Shown here: positions 18,555-26,594 of the stretch, one piece after another
Layout: each line of letters begins with the position of its first letter
Numbering within the stretch: the first letter of the stretch is position 1
NCBI RefSeq assembly: GCF_036199905.1
Contig: NZ_CP108109.1
Span: 3,643,501 to 3,707,500 of the forward strand
Length of the DNA: 64,000 bases
Origin: Streptomyces sp. NBC_00223
Lineage (GTDB): Bacteria; Actinomycetota; Actinomycetes; Streptomycetales; Streptomycetaceae
Reading direction: 5' to 3'
Position numbers and translations under genes: made by a program
Notes under the pieces: model-generated
Told to the model about the DNA's origin: nothing
Seen by the model: only the letters and a program-made list of their open reading frames with translations
Database searches by the model: none

Positions 18555-21500
18555 TTTCCTGCTCCCGTCACGGTGATCTGGCACTCGCGATCGACACTGC
18601 GCATGGAGTTGAGGGTTTCCCAAAGGCCGTATCGCTGCTCGAAGGTTTTGAGGAGGTTGTGCTGTCCCTTTCCCTGGCCGCGGTAGTAAAGGGTCTTGCC
18701 CTCCGCCGCGGCCGTCCCGGCCTGTCGGTACCAATCGTCCAGGAGGTAGCCGAGTTCGTCGCGGACCTCGGCGCGTACGGCGTCGGCGCTCGTGGCGCCG
18801 CCCTCTGCGACGGCGGCACGCTCGGCGAGAGCGTCGGCGATCCGCTCCACCTCGTCCTTGTGACGGGTGATGCGACCAGCCTGGTTCTCAGCAGCCAGAC
18901 CGAGCCGGTGGCGGACGAGGATGACAAGCACAGCATGCAGCGCCCGGCGGCGTGCGGGCACGGACCAGGGGGTGATGCTCGCGGGCTCCACATGGCGGTA
19001 GAGGGCCCGGTGATAGTCCATGAAGGTCTCGTAGTGGGACCGGTCGCGCGGGCGCATGGCGTTGAAGTAGGTGACGACGAGTCCGGGTACGTGGTGGCGT
19101 CCGACGCGGCTGGTGGCCTGGATGTACTCAGCTGTGGTCTTGGGCTGACCCTGCATGAGGAGGTAGGCGAGCCGCTTCACGTCCACGCCGACGGAGAGCA
19201 TGTTGGTGCACGGCAGGAAAGAGACGGACTGCGGATCCGTCCAAGGCTTTTCGAGACGTTCGAGAAGGATGGGCTGCTCTGCCCGCTTCAGGTTGCTGGT
19301 CAGTTCCTGCACGTCGCCGTCGCGGAACTCGCGTACGCCGACACCCTCGTCGAGGCCCCGGATCTGCGCGGGGATGTCGTCGCCGGCCGCAGTGACGGTA
19401 CGGCCAAGCTCCCGCAGGCTGTGGTGGTAGGCGACCAGCGTCCAGTAGTCGTCGCGGTGCTCCTCCCGGAGTTGGTGGACGCCCTGGAGCATGGCAGCGG
19501 TGGTGGCAACCGCGCCACGGCCCGCGGTGTGGCCCTGTGCCATGACGCCGAGATAGAGCCGGCCAGGGCGGCCGGTGTCGGGGACAGCGAAGAAGCTGTC
19601 GCGGGCGTCGGGCCCGGGCGGCGGGAAGAGCTGGACGTCCTGGTGGTGGAGGGCGCGGACCTGTTCGGCGGAGCGCCGGATTGTGGCTGTGGCGGCGACG
19701 ACTTTGGGCGGGCGGCCGTTCGGGCCGGTGCAGAGCTCCAGAATGGCCGCCTCGTAGAGACCGACTGTGGTGCCGAGCGGTCCGGTCAGCAGATGCAGCT
19801 CATCCTGGATGATCAGGGACGGGGGCGGGTTGCCGGTGCCGGCACCGAAGAGACACCCCGAGTCTGGTTCCCAGGCGAGCCGGGCGAACTTGTCGACGGT
19901 TCCCAGGACAAAGGTGGGCGGGTGCCGGTAGAGGTGCTGGTCGACGACGGCAACAGGCAGCACATCGTGGAAGGCGCACTCGTCGCGGGTGCAGAAGAAG
20001 GCGAAGTCGTCGGTTTCGGCCCGGACTCCGTAGTCGGAGCGGACGCTGGAGTGGGTCGGCGGCAGGATGCGGGTACCGCACCACGGGCAGCGGTCGAGGA
20101 TGAAGACATCTTCGGGGTGAGTGGCCTCACGCTGCTGGTCAAAGGTGTCCTTGGCCGCTTGGAAGCTGTTGGGAGTGGTGGCCTCTCCGACCCATAGGCC
20201 AACGGTGATCGGCTCGTCGCCGAGACCGAGGCCGGGTTCGCTACGGCGGAGGCTTTCCAGGGCGCAGATCGTGGTGGCGGCACGCTGGAACTGCTGGGTG
20301 GTGAGCAGGCTGAGGGTGTAGCGGCTGAGCACCGCGGTCCCGCCGCCTTCGCCGCCTATCCGGCGCAGGGCGATGGCGAAGGCGGCCAGGAGCAGATAAG
20401 CCTCAGTCTTCCCGCCGCCGGTAGGGAACCAGATCAGGTCGGTGGTCCCGCGGTCACGGTGCTCGGGGTCGGCGACACCGTCGAGGGAGAGGAGGAAGAA
20501 GGCGAGCTGGAAGGGACGCCAGGTGGCCTTGGAGTCGACGGGCGGGTCGATGGCCACGGGTTCGGAGCGGCGACGACGCTGGCCGGCCTGGTCGGGAGCC
20601 GAATGCCGCATCTGCAACAACATGGCGCGCTGGGCAATACGGAAGGCGTTGAGGAGTTCGGGGCGGTTCGGGTCGCAGAGGGTACGCACACCCGCTTCGA
20701 TGCGGGTGACCGCCTGGTGGATGAGGCCGAGGATCCGCTCCGCCGCATCCTGCCCCCAGGCCGGCACCTCGACAGATCGCTGGCCCACATACCAGGCGTG
20801 ATACGACGCAGCGAACTCGGCAAGCTCCTCGTGAAGTTGGTCGGTGCTGACGGCCGGGTCGGCCAGGTGGGAGATCACGAGCGCGGGGGCGTCGATCGGG
20901 CCGCCGGCCCGGATGGGGGGCACCTCTGCGATCGGCAGAGCTTCGCAGGCGAGGAGTTCGAGGGCACCGTCGTCACCACGGGCCTCGCGCACAGCGCAAC
21001 CGTGGCCGACGGCGTGGGTGACGACGTGCCGGTACTGGAGGCGCAGTTCGCGTTCCTCGGGGTCACGGCTGGCGAGCCGGACACTGGGATACGGCAGCAC
21101 GGCGCCGTCGGCGGGCTTCACCGTCAGCCCGCACTGGAACAACATGTCGTCCCAGCTCGGCGCCTTGCCGTCGGAACCGTCGTGGCGGGCGGTGTTGACC
21201 AAGGCGACGGTGACCAGCGTGCCGTCGCCGTAGGAGCGGCGGCGCAGACGGATCTCCGCACGGCCGTCGAGAACGGGCACGGTCTCCCGGTCGGGGCCGA
21301 CAGTGTGCGTCTCGGGTGAGAGGGGGACGCGGCGCCAGCGCCGCCCGTGTCCGGGTTCGTTCCTCAAGGTCTCGTAGCGGGCTGCGGCGCAACACACCTC
21401 GACGCGCACGGCATCGGTGTAGAAGCTGAGCCCGAGGGAAGCGGGCAGCCAGCTGTTGGTCTCGGGCACCGGATCGGGAGTCGGGTCCACGTCGGGGGCG

Positions 21501-21694
21501 TCCGACTCGGCGCCGGGTGCGTCGGGGTCGTCTGCCGCGAGGGCGAGCTGCCGCTGGAGGTCCGCCTGTTGCGGGTAGAGCGTCCCCATCAGGTACTGCC
21601 GGTCCGGCGGCGCGTCGAGCACCTCGTCGTCGCCGCCGGCTGGTCCAACGAGCTGCCGGGAGAGGTAACCGACCAGCTCTTGACGCGGGTCCAT
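18551..21694 (-). CDS. drmA: DISARM DrmA-like helicase
   Basis: A 1047-residue superfamily 2 helicase. Walker A is PTGGGKTEA near residue 423, the DEAH-box equivalent is QDELHLL near 630, and motif VI is QATSRVGRHH near 860, followed by the characteristic VVTYFNAMRPRDRSHYE. Two CxxC pairs near residues 535-560 (CPWCGTR; CTRDEC) suggest a zinc insertion. The length and the combination of TGGGKTEA with RPRDRSHYE fit DrmA, the core DISARM helicase that contacts foreign DNA with DrmB. The start ATG (MDPRQELVGYLSRQ) lies 58 bases after the stop of the sigma-like gene, so both are probably on one transcript. The N-terminal 390 residues are the DrmA-specific region. Confidence 0.87.
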   Translation of the reverse strand: MDPRQELVGYLSRQLVGPAGGDDEVLDAPPDRQYLMGTLYPQQADLQRQLALAADDPDAPGAESDAPDVDPTPDPVPETNSWLPASLGLSFYTDAVRVEVCCAAARYETLRNEPGHGRRWRRVPLSPETHTVGPDRETVPVLDGRAEIRLRRRSYGDGTLVTVALVNTARHDGSDGKAPSWDDMLFQCGLTVKPADGAVLPYPSVRLASRDPEERELRLQYRHVVTHAVGHGCAVREARGDDGALELLACEALPIAEVPPIRAGGPIDAPALVISHLADPAVSTDQLHEELAEFAASYHAWYVGQRSVEVPAWGQDAAERILGLIHQAVTRIEAGVRTLCDPNRPELLNAFRIAQRAMLLQMRHSAPDQAGQRRRRSEPVAIDPPVDSKATWRPFQLAFFLLSLDGVADPEHRDRGTTDLIWFPTGGGKTEAYLLLAAFAIALRRIGGEGGGTAVLSRYTLSLLTTQQFQRAATTICALESLRRSEPGLGLGDEPITVGLWVGEATTPNSFQAAKDTFDQQREATHPEDVFILDRCPWCGTRILPPTHSSVRSDYGVRAETDDFAFFCTRDECAFHDVLPVAVVDQHLYRHPPTFVLGTVDKFARLAWEPDSGCLFGAGTGNPPPSLIIQDELHLLTGPLGTTVGLYEAAILELCTGPNGRPPKVVAATATIRRSAEQVRALHHQDVQLFPPPGPDARDSFFAVPDTGRPGRLYLGVMAQGHTAGRGAVATTAAMLQGVHQLREEHRDDYWTLVAYHHSLRELGRTVTAAGDDIPAQIRGLDEGVGVREFRDGDVQELTSNLKRAEQPILLERLEKPWTDPQSVSFLPCTNMLSVGVDVKRLAYLLMQGQPKTTAEYIQATSRVGRHHVPGLVVTYFNAMRPRDRSHYETFMDYHRALYRHVEPASITPWSVPARRRALHAVLVILVRHRLGLAAENQAGRITRHKDEVERIADALAERAAVAEGGATSADAVRAEVRDELGYLLDDWYRQAGTAAAEGKTLYYRGQGKGQHNLLKTFEQRYGLWETLNSMRSVDRECQITVTGAGK

Positions 21695-21752
21695 GTGCGG
21701 GTTCCTTCGGATCAGGGTGTGCGTCGAAAAAGTCGGCGGCGGATTCGTCGGT

Positions 21753-23339
21753 TCAGCGGGGCGGCGGCATCAGCCCGTGGCGTTCCAGCTGACCGCGGAA
21801 CTTCCACTTCACCTTCGATTCGATCTGACGGATGCGCTCGCGGGTGACGCCGAACACGGTCGCGATGTCCTCCAACGTGTCCGGCTGGTCACCGTCGAGC
21901 CCGGTGCGCCGGATGACGACGTGTCGCTCGCGCACGGTGAGATGCTGCAGGACATGCCGTAGACGCGCCAGAAACTCCTTGCGGATCAGCACGGTGACGG
22001 GTCCGGGCAGTCGGCTCGGCCCGATAACCAGGTCACCGAGGGCGGTGTCGTCACCGATGATCCGGTCCAGGGAGTCGGTGGGCCGGCTGATCCTGCGCAG
22101 TTTCTCCACTTCCGCGAAGGTAAGGCCAGTGGCGTAGGCCACGTTCTCAACGGTCCTGGCCCGGCCTTCCCCGAGCAGCTTGCGCTCGGCCATGGCGACC
22201 TTGCTCACCTTTTCGTGGAGGTGCACGGGCAGTCGGATCAAGGTGCCCTCGTCGGCAATGGCCCGAGTGATGCTCTGCCTGATCCACCACGTCGCATAGG
22301 TGGAGAATTTGAAGCCCTTGGTGGCGTCGAACTTGCGCACCGCGCGCAGCAGTCCGATGCTCCCGTGCTGAACGACGTCCTCGATGTCCAGTCCGCGCCC
22401 GTGGTAGCCCTGCGCAATCTTCCACACGAGCAGCTGGTTGTGTCGCACAAGGCACTCGTAGGCGCGCCACCTGTCGCCCTCGTGGGGCAGCGCCGCGATC
22501 TCGTCCGCCGGGACATCGCGACCGAGAAGGTCAGTACCACCACGCATGAGAACGGCCAGGCCGACCTCCTCCTCCGCCTTGAGCACTACCTTGGCCGGGT
22601 CCCGTCGCCACCGGTCTTTTTCCAGAACGGCGCGGGCGGCGCGAACGGAGTCGGCCAAGTGTGCGTCCACGGCGGAAGGAGTAACTCGTAGAGACCTCTT
22701 GCCGTTCGGCGCCCGCACATGTGTGGCCCTCGGCGTCGGCGCAGGTGCAGACCCGGGGGGGTGGCTCTCACTACGCTCCACCGTCTCGGTGGGCACATAT
22801 GGCGTTCCGGGTCGGGTAATCCGGAAGCGGGAGGTCAGCTCACGCACTTCGTCAGGGTTGAGGCCGTGGAGCCGTGCCACACCGTCGTGGGCGAGCCTGC
22901 TGACGGTGCCGTCGACGTCCGCGTAACGGGCCAGCATGCGACATGCCTGGGACAAGCGCCTGGCTACCGCACTCGCCGTGGGCTCAGGTTCGCCGGCTTC
23001 ACGAGGCGCGGTCAGTGACTGGACCGACCTCGTCGACTGGGCAACAACCCGCACCTCAAGCTCGGAGACCACCAAGGGCTGCGGGCTCACCGGCCGCCGG
23101 CGCGCGGGTTTCACATGAATGCCAACAGCTGCGAGGCCGTTGCGGAGCCTTCGCTGCTGCTCGCCGGTCGTGAGCCCGAGTCGTTGCGCTTCCAGGGCGA
23201 AGGCCCGTGGACTGACAGCACCTGCACGAGACGCGCAGCGTTTCAGCCTTTCGATGACGAACGGTAACTCCGCCTCGACCGTGCGCCGTTTGGCCTCGGC
23301 CGTCGACTCCCCACCCATAACGCCCCCTCCGGCGGCCAT
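21753..23339 (-). CDS. RNA polymerase sigma-70 family protein, first gene of the DISARM drmAB operon
   Basis: A 528-residue sigma factor. Residues about 300-375 are region 2 (QHGSIGLLRAVRKFD, then GFKFSTYATWWIRQSI, the usual RpoD-type wording), followed by region 3 (GTLIRLPVHLHEKV) and a C-terminal region 4 helix-turn-helix (LEDIATVFGVTRERIRQIE). Group 1/2 sigma factors of Streptomyces share these words, so it should bind core polymerase and probably recognise an RpoD-like promoter. The first 250 residues do not resemble region 1 and include a Ser/Pro-rich linker near 170-200; their role is unknown. It is the first gene of the operon leading to drmA, drmB and the SF1 helicase, behind its own good promoter. 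Sigma factors in defence islands are uncommon, and I infer that it activates the island. Confidence 0.88.
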   Translation of the reverse strand: MAAGGGVMGGESTAEAKRRTVEAELPFVIERLKRCASRAGAVSPRAFALEAQRLGLTTGEQQRRLRNGLAAVGIHVKPARRRPVSPQPLVVSELEVRVVAQSTRSVQSLTAPREAGEPEPTASAVARRLSQACRMLARYADVDGTVSRLAHDGVARLHGLNPDEVRELTSRFRITRPGTPYVPTETVERSESHPPGSAPAPTPRATHVRAPNGKRSLRVTPSAVDAHLADSVRAARAVLEKDRWRRDPAKVVLKAEEEVGLAVLMRGGTDLLGRDVPADEIAALPHEGDRWRAYECLVRHNQLLVWKIAQGYHGRGLDIEDVVQHGSIGLLRAVRKFDATKGFKFSTYATWWIRQSITRAIADEGTLIRLPVHLHEKVSKVAMAERKLLGEGRARTVENVAYATGLTFAEVEKLRRISRPTDSLDRIIGDDTALGDLVIGPSRLPGPVTVLIRKEFLARLRHVLQHLTVRERHVVIRRTGLDGDQPDTLEDIATVFGVTRERIRQIESKVKWKFRGQLERHGLMPPPR

Positions 23340-23379
23340 GAGCCAGTTCCGGCCGTAGAAGCCGACCGAACTCTCCGAC

Positions 23380-23408
23380 AGATTAAAGAAGTCCGTTTAC
23401 GCTGTCAA
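23380..23408 (-). promoter_or_regulatory. Predicted promoter of the sigma–drmAB operon
   Basis: On the minus strand, TTGACA (23408-23403), a 17-base spacer and TAATCT (23385-23380) make a near-consensus housekeeping promoter. Transcription would start near 23373, giving a leader of about 35 bases before the ATG at 23339. The region is divergent to mcrB. The match suggests expression by the main sigma factor, or by the operon's own sigma protein if that shares the same specificity. Confidence 0.6.
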
Positions 23409-23446
23409 CACAAATGGAATGAAGTAGGCTCTTGACAGTGTCAACA
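23403..23446. promoter_or_regulatory. TGTCAACA direct repeats and TTGACA-G-TGTCAA palindrome between two defence operons
   Basis: TGTCAACA occurs at 23403-23410 and again at 23439-23446, and the second copy is part of the 13-base palindrome TTGACAGTGTCAA at 23432-23444. The first copy contains the -35 box of the sigma operon. The arrangement looks like an operator shared by the divergent sigma–drmAB and mcrBC operons. No cognate regulator is identified. Confidence 0.4.
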
Positions 23447-23496
23447 GGTAAGGTGCGCGATGTTCTCTCGGCCTGCCCCTGCACGGAAGGTCACCC

Positions 23497-25311
23497 ATGT
23501 CGCAACCCGACCGTCTCCCCGGCGCTCCCGAGTTCCGCATCAAGCTTCCCAAGGACGGTGGGGAGGCGCGCGGGGTTCTACTCAACGAGTTCGGCGGCAA
23601 CGGCTCGTACAAGTTCCTCCTCACGGCGGGCTCGGCGGTGGACGCAGACGCGCGGCCCGGGCTCGGTGAGTACGGTCGCCGGAACCGTGCGGAGTTGCGC
23701 GCGAGCGGCGCGCTCGTGGACGCCCCGGTCAACCCCAACCGGCCGCACGCGCCGGCGCGTTGGGTGGCGACCCGCGACATCGAGTGCAATTCTCCCTCCG
23801 CCGCAGCAGCACTGGTATACGGCTACGACGCGTCCGGGCCGGAGTCCTGGCGCACTGCGGAGGGCCATCCGCTCGCCGACTTCCTCGCCCTGAGCTGGCG
23901 CGCCCCGCGCAAGGCCTGGCTGGTGCGCGGCTCCAACGTCTCCGGGCATAACCTGGTGCGGCAGCTGTGGCTGACGGAGGGGTTCGTCTCGCTCGCGGGC
24001 GCGCACCTACCGCCTCTGGAGGAGCCCGATCCGACCAAGAGCGAGCTGCGCCGCTACGTGGAGGGCGGGTACGAGGGCGCGGCCTCGTACAGCCAGAAGC
24101 GGGGTCTCGTCGACGAACTGCACGCGTTCCTGACGCAGATGCGCGTGGGCGACACGGTGGCCGCCATCAGCGACGGCCAGCTGCACCTCGGCCGGATCAC
24201 CGGGGAGGCCGTGCAGACCTCGTCGCCGGACGGGCTGTCCAATCTGCGGAGGACTGTCGCCTGGCAGTCGCGGAGCCATCCGTACGAGGAGGTGCCGGAG
24301 GAGGTCCAGCAGAGGCTGTCCGTTCAGCATGACGTCGTCGACCTGACCGGCGTCCTGGAGGCACTGGACGGGCTCGGCGGACCTGCGGAGCGTACGGACC
24401 CGGCGTCGACCGACGGCAACGGTGAGCGCCCGGTCGCGCAGCGGGAGCTGTCCCTGCCGCACCCCACCGGGGCGCTTGCCGCGGACCTCCTCGTGCACGA
24501 CGGCTCCTGGCTGGAGGAGATGCGTGAACTGCTCATCGACGAACGGCAACTGGTCTTCTATGGCCCGCCGGGCACCGGCAAGACCTATCTGGCGATGAAG
24601 CTGGCCGAGTACTTCGGCGGCGGTCCGGAACAGGTCAAGATCGTGCAGTTCCATCCCTCGTACGCCTACGAGGACTTCTTCGAGGGGTTCCGGCCCGTGG
24701 AGGACCCCGAAACGAGGGAGGTCGCCTTCCGGCTGACGGCCGGCCCGTTGCGGGAACTCGCCGATCTCGCCTCCCAGGAGGGCAACCGGCACATCCCTTA
24801 CTTCCTGATCATCGACGAGATCAATCGCGCTAATCTGGCGAAGGTCTTCGGCGAGCTGTACTTCCTCCTGGAGTACCGGACGAAGTCCGTCCGTCTCACC
24901 TACTCCGGGGATGACTTCGCGCTGCCGCCGAATCTGTTCGTGATCGGCACGATGAACACCGCTGACCGGTCGATCGCCCTGGTCGACGCGGCGATGAGGC
25001 GCCGTTTCGCCTTCGTCGAGCTGTCCCCGCGCGCCGAGCCGACCGCTGGGCTGCTCGGGCGGTGGCTCACGCGCGAGGGCAGAAGCCAGGAACCCGCCCG
25101 CCTGCTCAACGCCCTCAACGCCCGCATCGACGACGCCGACTTCGCCATCGGCCCCTCGTATCTGATGAAGCCGGGCGTGTTCCGCGAGCGCGGTCTCGAA
25201 CGAACCTGGCGCACGAAGATCCTGCCGCTACTCGAGGAGCATCACTACGGCGAGGGCCTCGACATCGCAGCCCGCTACGGCCTCGACTCACTGCGCGAAC
25301 AGCGCCCATGA
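23497..25311 (+). CDS. mcrB: McrB-like AAA+ GTPase of a type IV restriction system
   Basis: A 604-residue protein. The C-terminal half is the McrB motor: Walker A GPPGTGKT near residue 355, FHPSYAYEDFFEGF, Walker B LIIDEINRAN near 432 and the McrB-specific NTAD signature (MNTADRSI) near 485, then RRRFAF. In McrB this module hydrolyses GTP and drives translocation. The N-terminal 330 residues should bind modified DNA; a segment near 225 (GDTVAAISDGQLHLGRITG) looks like a PUA/EVE-type reader fold rather than the E. coli McrB N-domain, so the modification recognised may differ from RmC. The stop overlaps the mcrC start (ATGA). The gene starts 158 bases from the divergent sigma gene. Confidence 0.88.
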   Translation: MSQPDRLPGAPEFRIKLPKDGGEARGVLLNEFGGNGSYKFLLTAGSAVDADARPGLGEYGRRNRAELRASGALVDAPVNPNRPHAPARWVATRDIECNSPSAAAALVYGYDASGPESWRTAEGHPLADFLALSWRAPRKAWLVRGSNVSGHNLVRQLWLTEGFVSLAGAHLPPLEEPDPTKSELRRYVEGGYEGAASYSQKRGLVDELHAFLTQMRVGDTVAAISDGQLHLGRITGEAVQTSSPDGLSNLRRTVAWQSRSHPYEEVPEEVQQRLSVQHDVVDLTGVLEALDGLGGPAERTDPASTDGNGERPVAQRELSLPHPTGALAADLLVHDGSWLEEMRELLIDERQLVFYGPPGTGKTYLAMKLAEYFGGGPEQVKIVQFHPSYAYEDFFEGFRPVEDPETREVAFRLTAGPLRELADLASQEGNRHIPYFLIIDEINRANLAKVFGELYFLLEYRTKSVRLTYSGDDFALPPNLFVIGTMNTADRSIALVDAAMRRRFAFVELSPRAEPTAGLLGRWLTREGRSQEPARLLNALNARIDDADFAIGPSYLMKPGVFRERGLERTWRTKILPLLEEHHYGEGLDIAARYGLDSLREQRP

Positions 25312-26558
25312 CCGCCACCGAGGTGACACTGCGCGAGTACAGCCCAGCGGTCTCCGTCCCGCTCGACTCCCAGGCGGGACGAGCCCTTGCCGCGTCCGGC
25401 ATCCTGCAAAGTGCAACCCCGGATCCCCGCCGGGACGGCCATTGGCTGCTGCGCGCGGGCAGCCGGGTTGGCGCCGTGCGCATGCCCGGCGGCCTAGTTG
25501 TACGGATCACAACCAAAACTCCTGCGAACCGGCTGTTCTTCCTCCTGGGGTTCAGTCTCGACCCGGCACGCGCCTGGCGCGACAGCCGGGAGGGCGCGGT
25601 CGATACCGGTGCGTACGACGATGTCGTCCCCGCACTCGCCCATGCCGTGGAGCGACAGATCGACGGAGCGCTGCGGCAGGGGATTCTCCAGGGCTACCGA
25701 GAGGTCGAGGAGTCCGCACTGGTCGTGCGCGGGCGGCTGCGTGAGGCTGAGCAGATCCGGCGCCACTTCGGCCGAACGCCGCCCCTGGAGATCGCCTATG
25801 ACGCCTACACCGCCGACACGGCCGAGAACCGAATTCTGCGGGCTGCCACAGAACAGTTGCTGCGGCTGCCGGGCGTTCCCGGCCCCGTCCGGCGACGCCT
25901 CGCCCACCACCGCGCACGTCTCACCGATGCACTGCCACTGGTACGGGGGCACGAGCTGCCACGTTGGCTGCCGTCGCGCCTGAACTCCCGCTACCAACCG
26001 GCACTGCGGTTGGCCGAGGCCGTCCTACGCGGCAACTCGCCCGAACACCGGCCGTTCGGGGCCGACCCGCTCAGCATCGACGGCTTCCTGCTCGACATGA
26101 ACAAGTTGTTCGAGGACTTCGTCACGGTCGGCCTCCGTACCGCCCTTCAGGAGCACGGCCTGACAGCGCACCTCCAGGACCCCCACCATCTCGACACCGC
26201 AGGTCTCGTGCGGGTGCGCCCTGATCTCGTCGTCCGCACCGGCGACGGTCGCGCTGTGCTTGCCGTCGTCGACGCCAAGTACAAGGTCGAGAAGGCAGAC
26301 GGACTACTCAACGCCGACCTGTACCAGGCGCTCGCGTATGCCACTGTGCTCGGTCTGCGCGAGGCGCACCTTGTGTACGCGGCCGGACGGCAGCCCGAGC
26401 GCTTCCATGAGGTGCGCGGAACGACGACGGGGGCGGACGGGCGGGGAGTGCGGCTGTACCAACACAGCCTCGACCTCTCCCGCGAACCCGTACAGCTCCT
26501 GTCGGCCCTCCGGAGAATCGCGGGACGGCTGGCCGGAGCCGGTCCACACCCGCAATGA
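25308..26558 (+). CDS. mcrC: McrC-like endonuclease subunit
   Basis: A 416-residue partner of McrB, starting at ATG 25308, which overlaps the mcrB stop. The C-terminal nuclease carries a PD-(D/E)xK set: PDLVVR near residue 307 and VVDAKYK near 321, followed by a helix with QALAYA, as in McrC. The N-terminal part matches the McrC bridge that stimulates McrB GTP hydrolysis (IKTPANRLFFLLGF-like ITTKTPANRLFFLLGF near residue 67). Together McrB and McrC cut DNA carrying modified cytosines or other foreign marks. The stop lies 36 bases ahead of the next helicase gene. Confidence 0.87.
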   Translation: MTATEVTLREYSPAVSVPLDSQAGRALAASGILQSATPDPRRDGHWLLRAGSRVGAVRMPGGLVVRITTKTPANRLFFLLGFSLDPARAWRDSREGAVDTGAYDDVVPALAHAVERQIDGALRQGILQGYREVEESALVVRGRLREAEQIRRHFGRTPPLEIAYDAYTADTAENRILRAATEQLLRLPGVPGPVRRRLAHHRARLTDALPLVRGHELPRWLPSRLNSRYQPALRLAEAVLRGNSPEHRPFGADPLSIDGFLLDMNKLFEDFVTVGLRTALQEHGLTAHLQDPHHLDTAGLVRVRPDLVVRTGDGRAVLAVVDAKYKVEKADGLLNADLYQALAYATVLGLREAHLVYAAGRQPERFHEVRGTTTGADGRGVRLYQHSLDLSREPVQLLSALRRIAGRLAGAGPHPQ

Positions 26559-26594
26559 TGAAAAACCATCAGGTAGAGAGAGGGAGGGGACCTC

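Noticed and set aside
18659..20197. 512-residue plus-strand frame inside drmA
   Set aside because: Antisense shadow with no recognisable domain.
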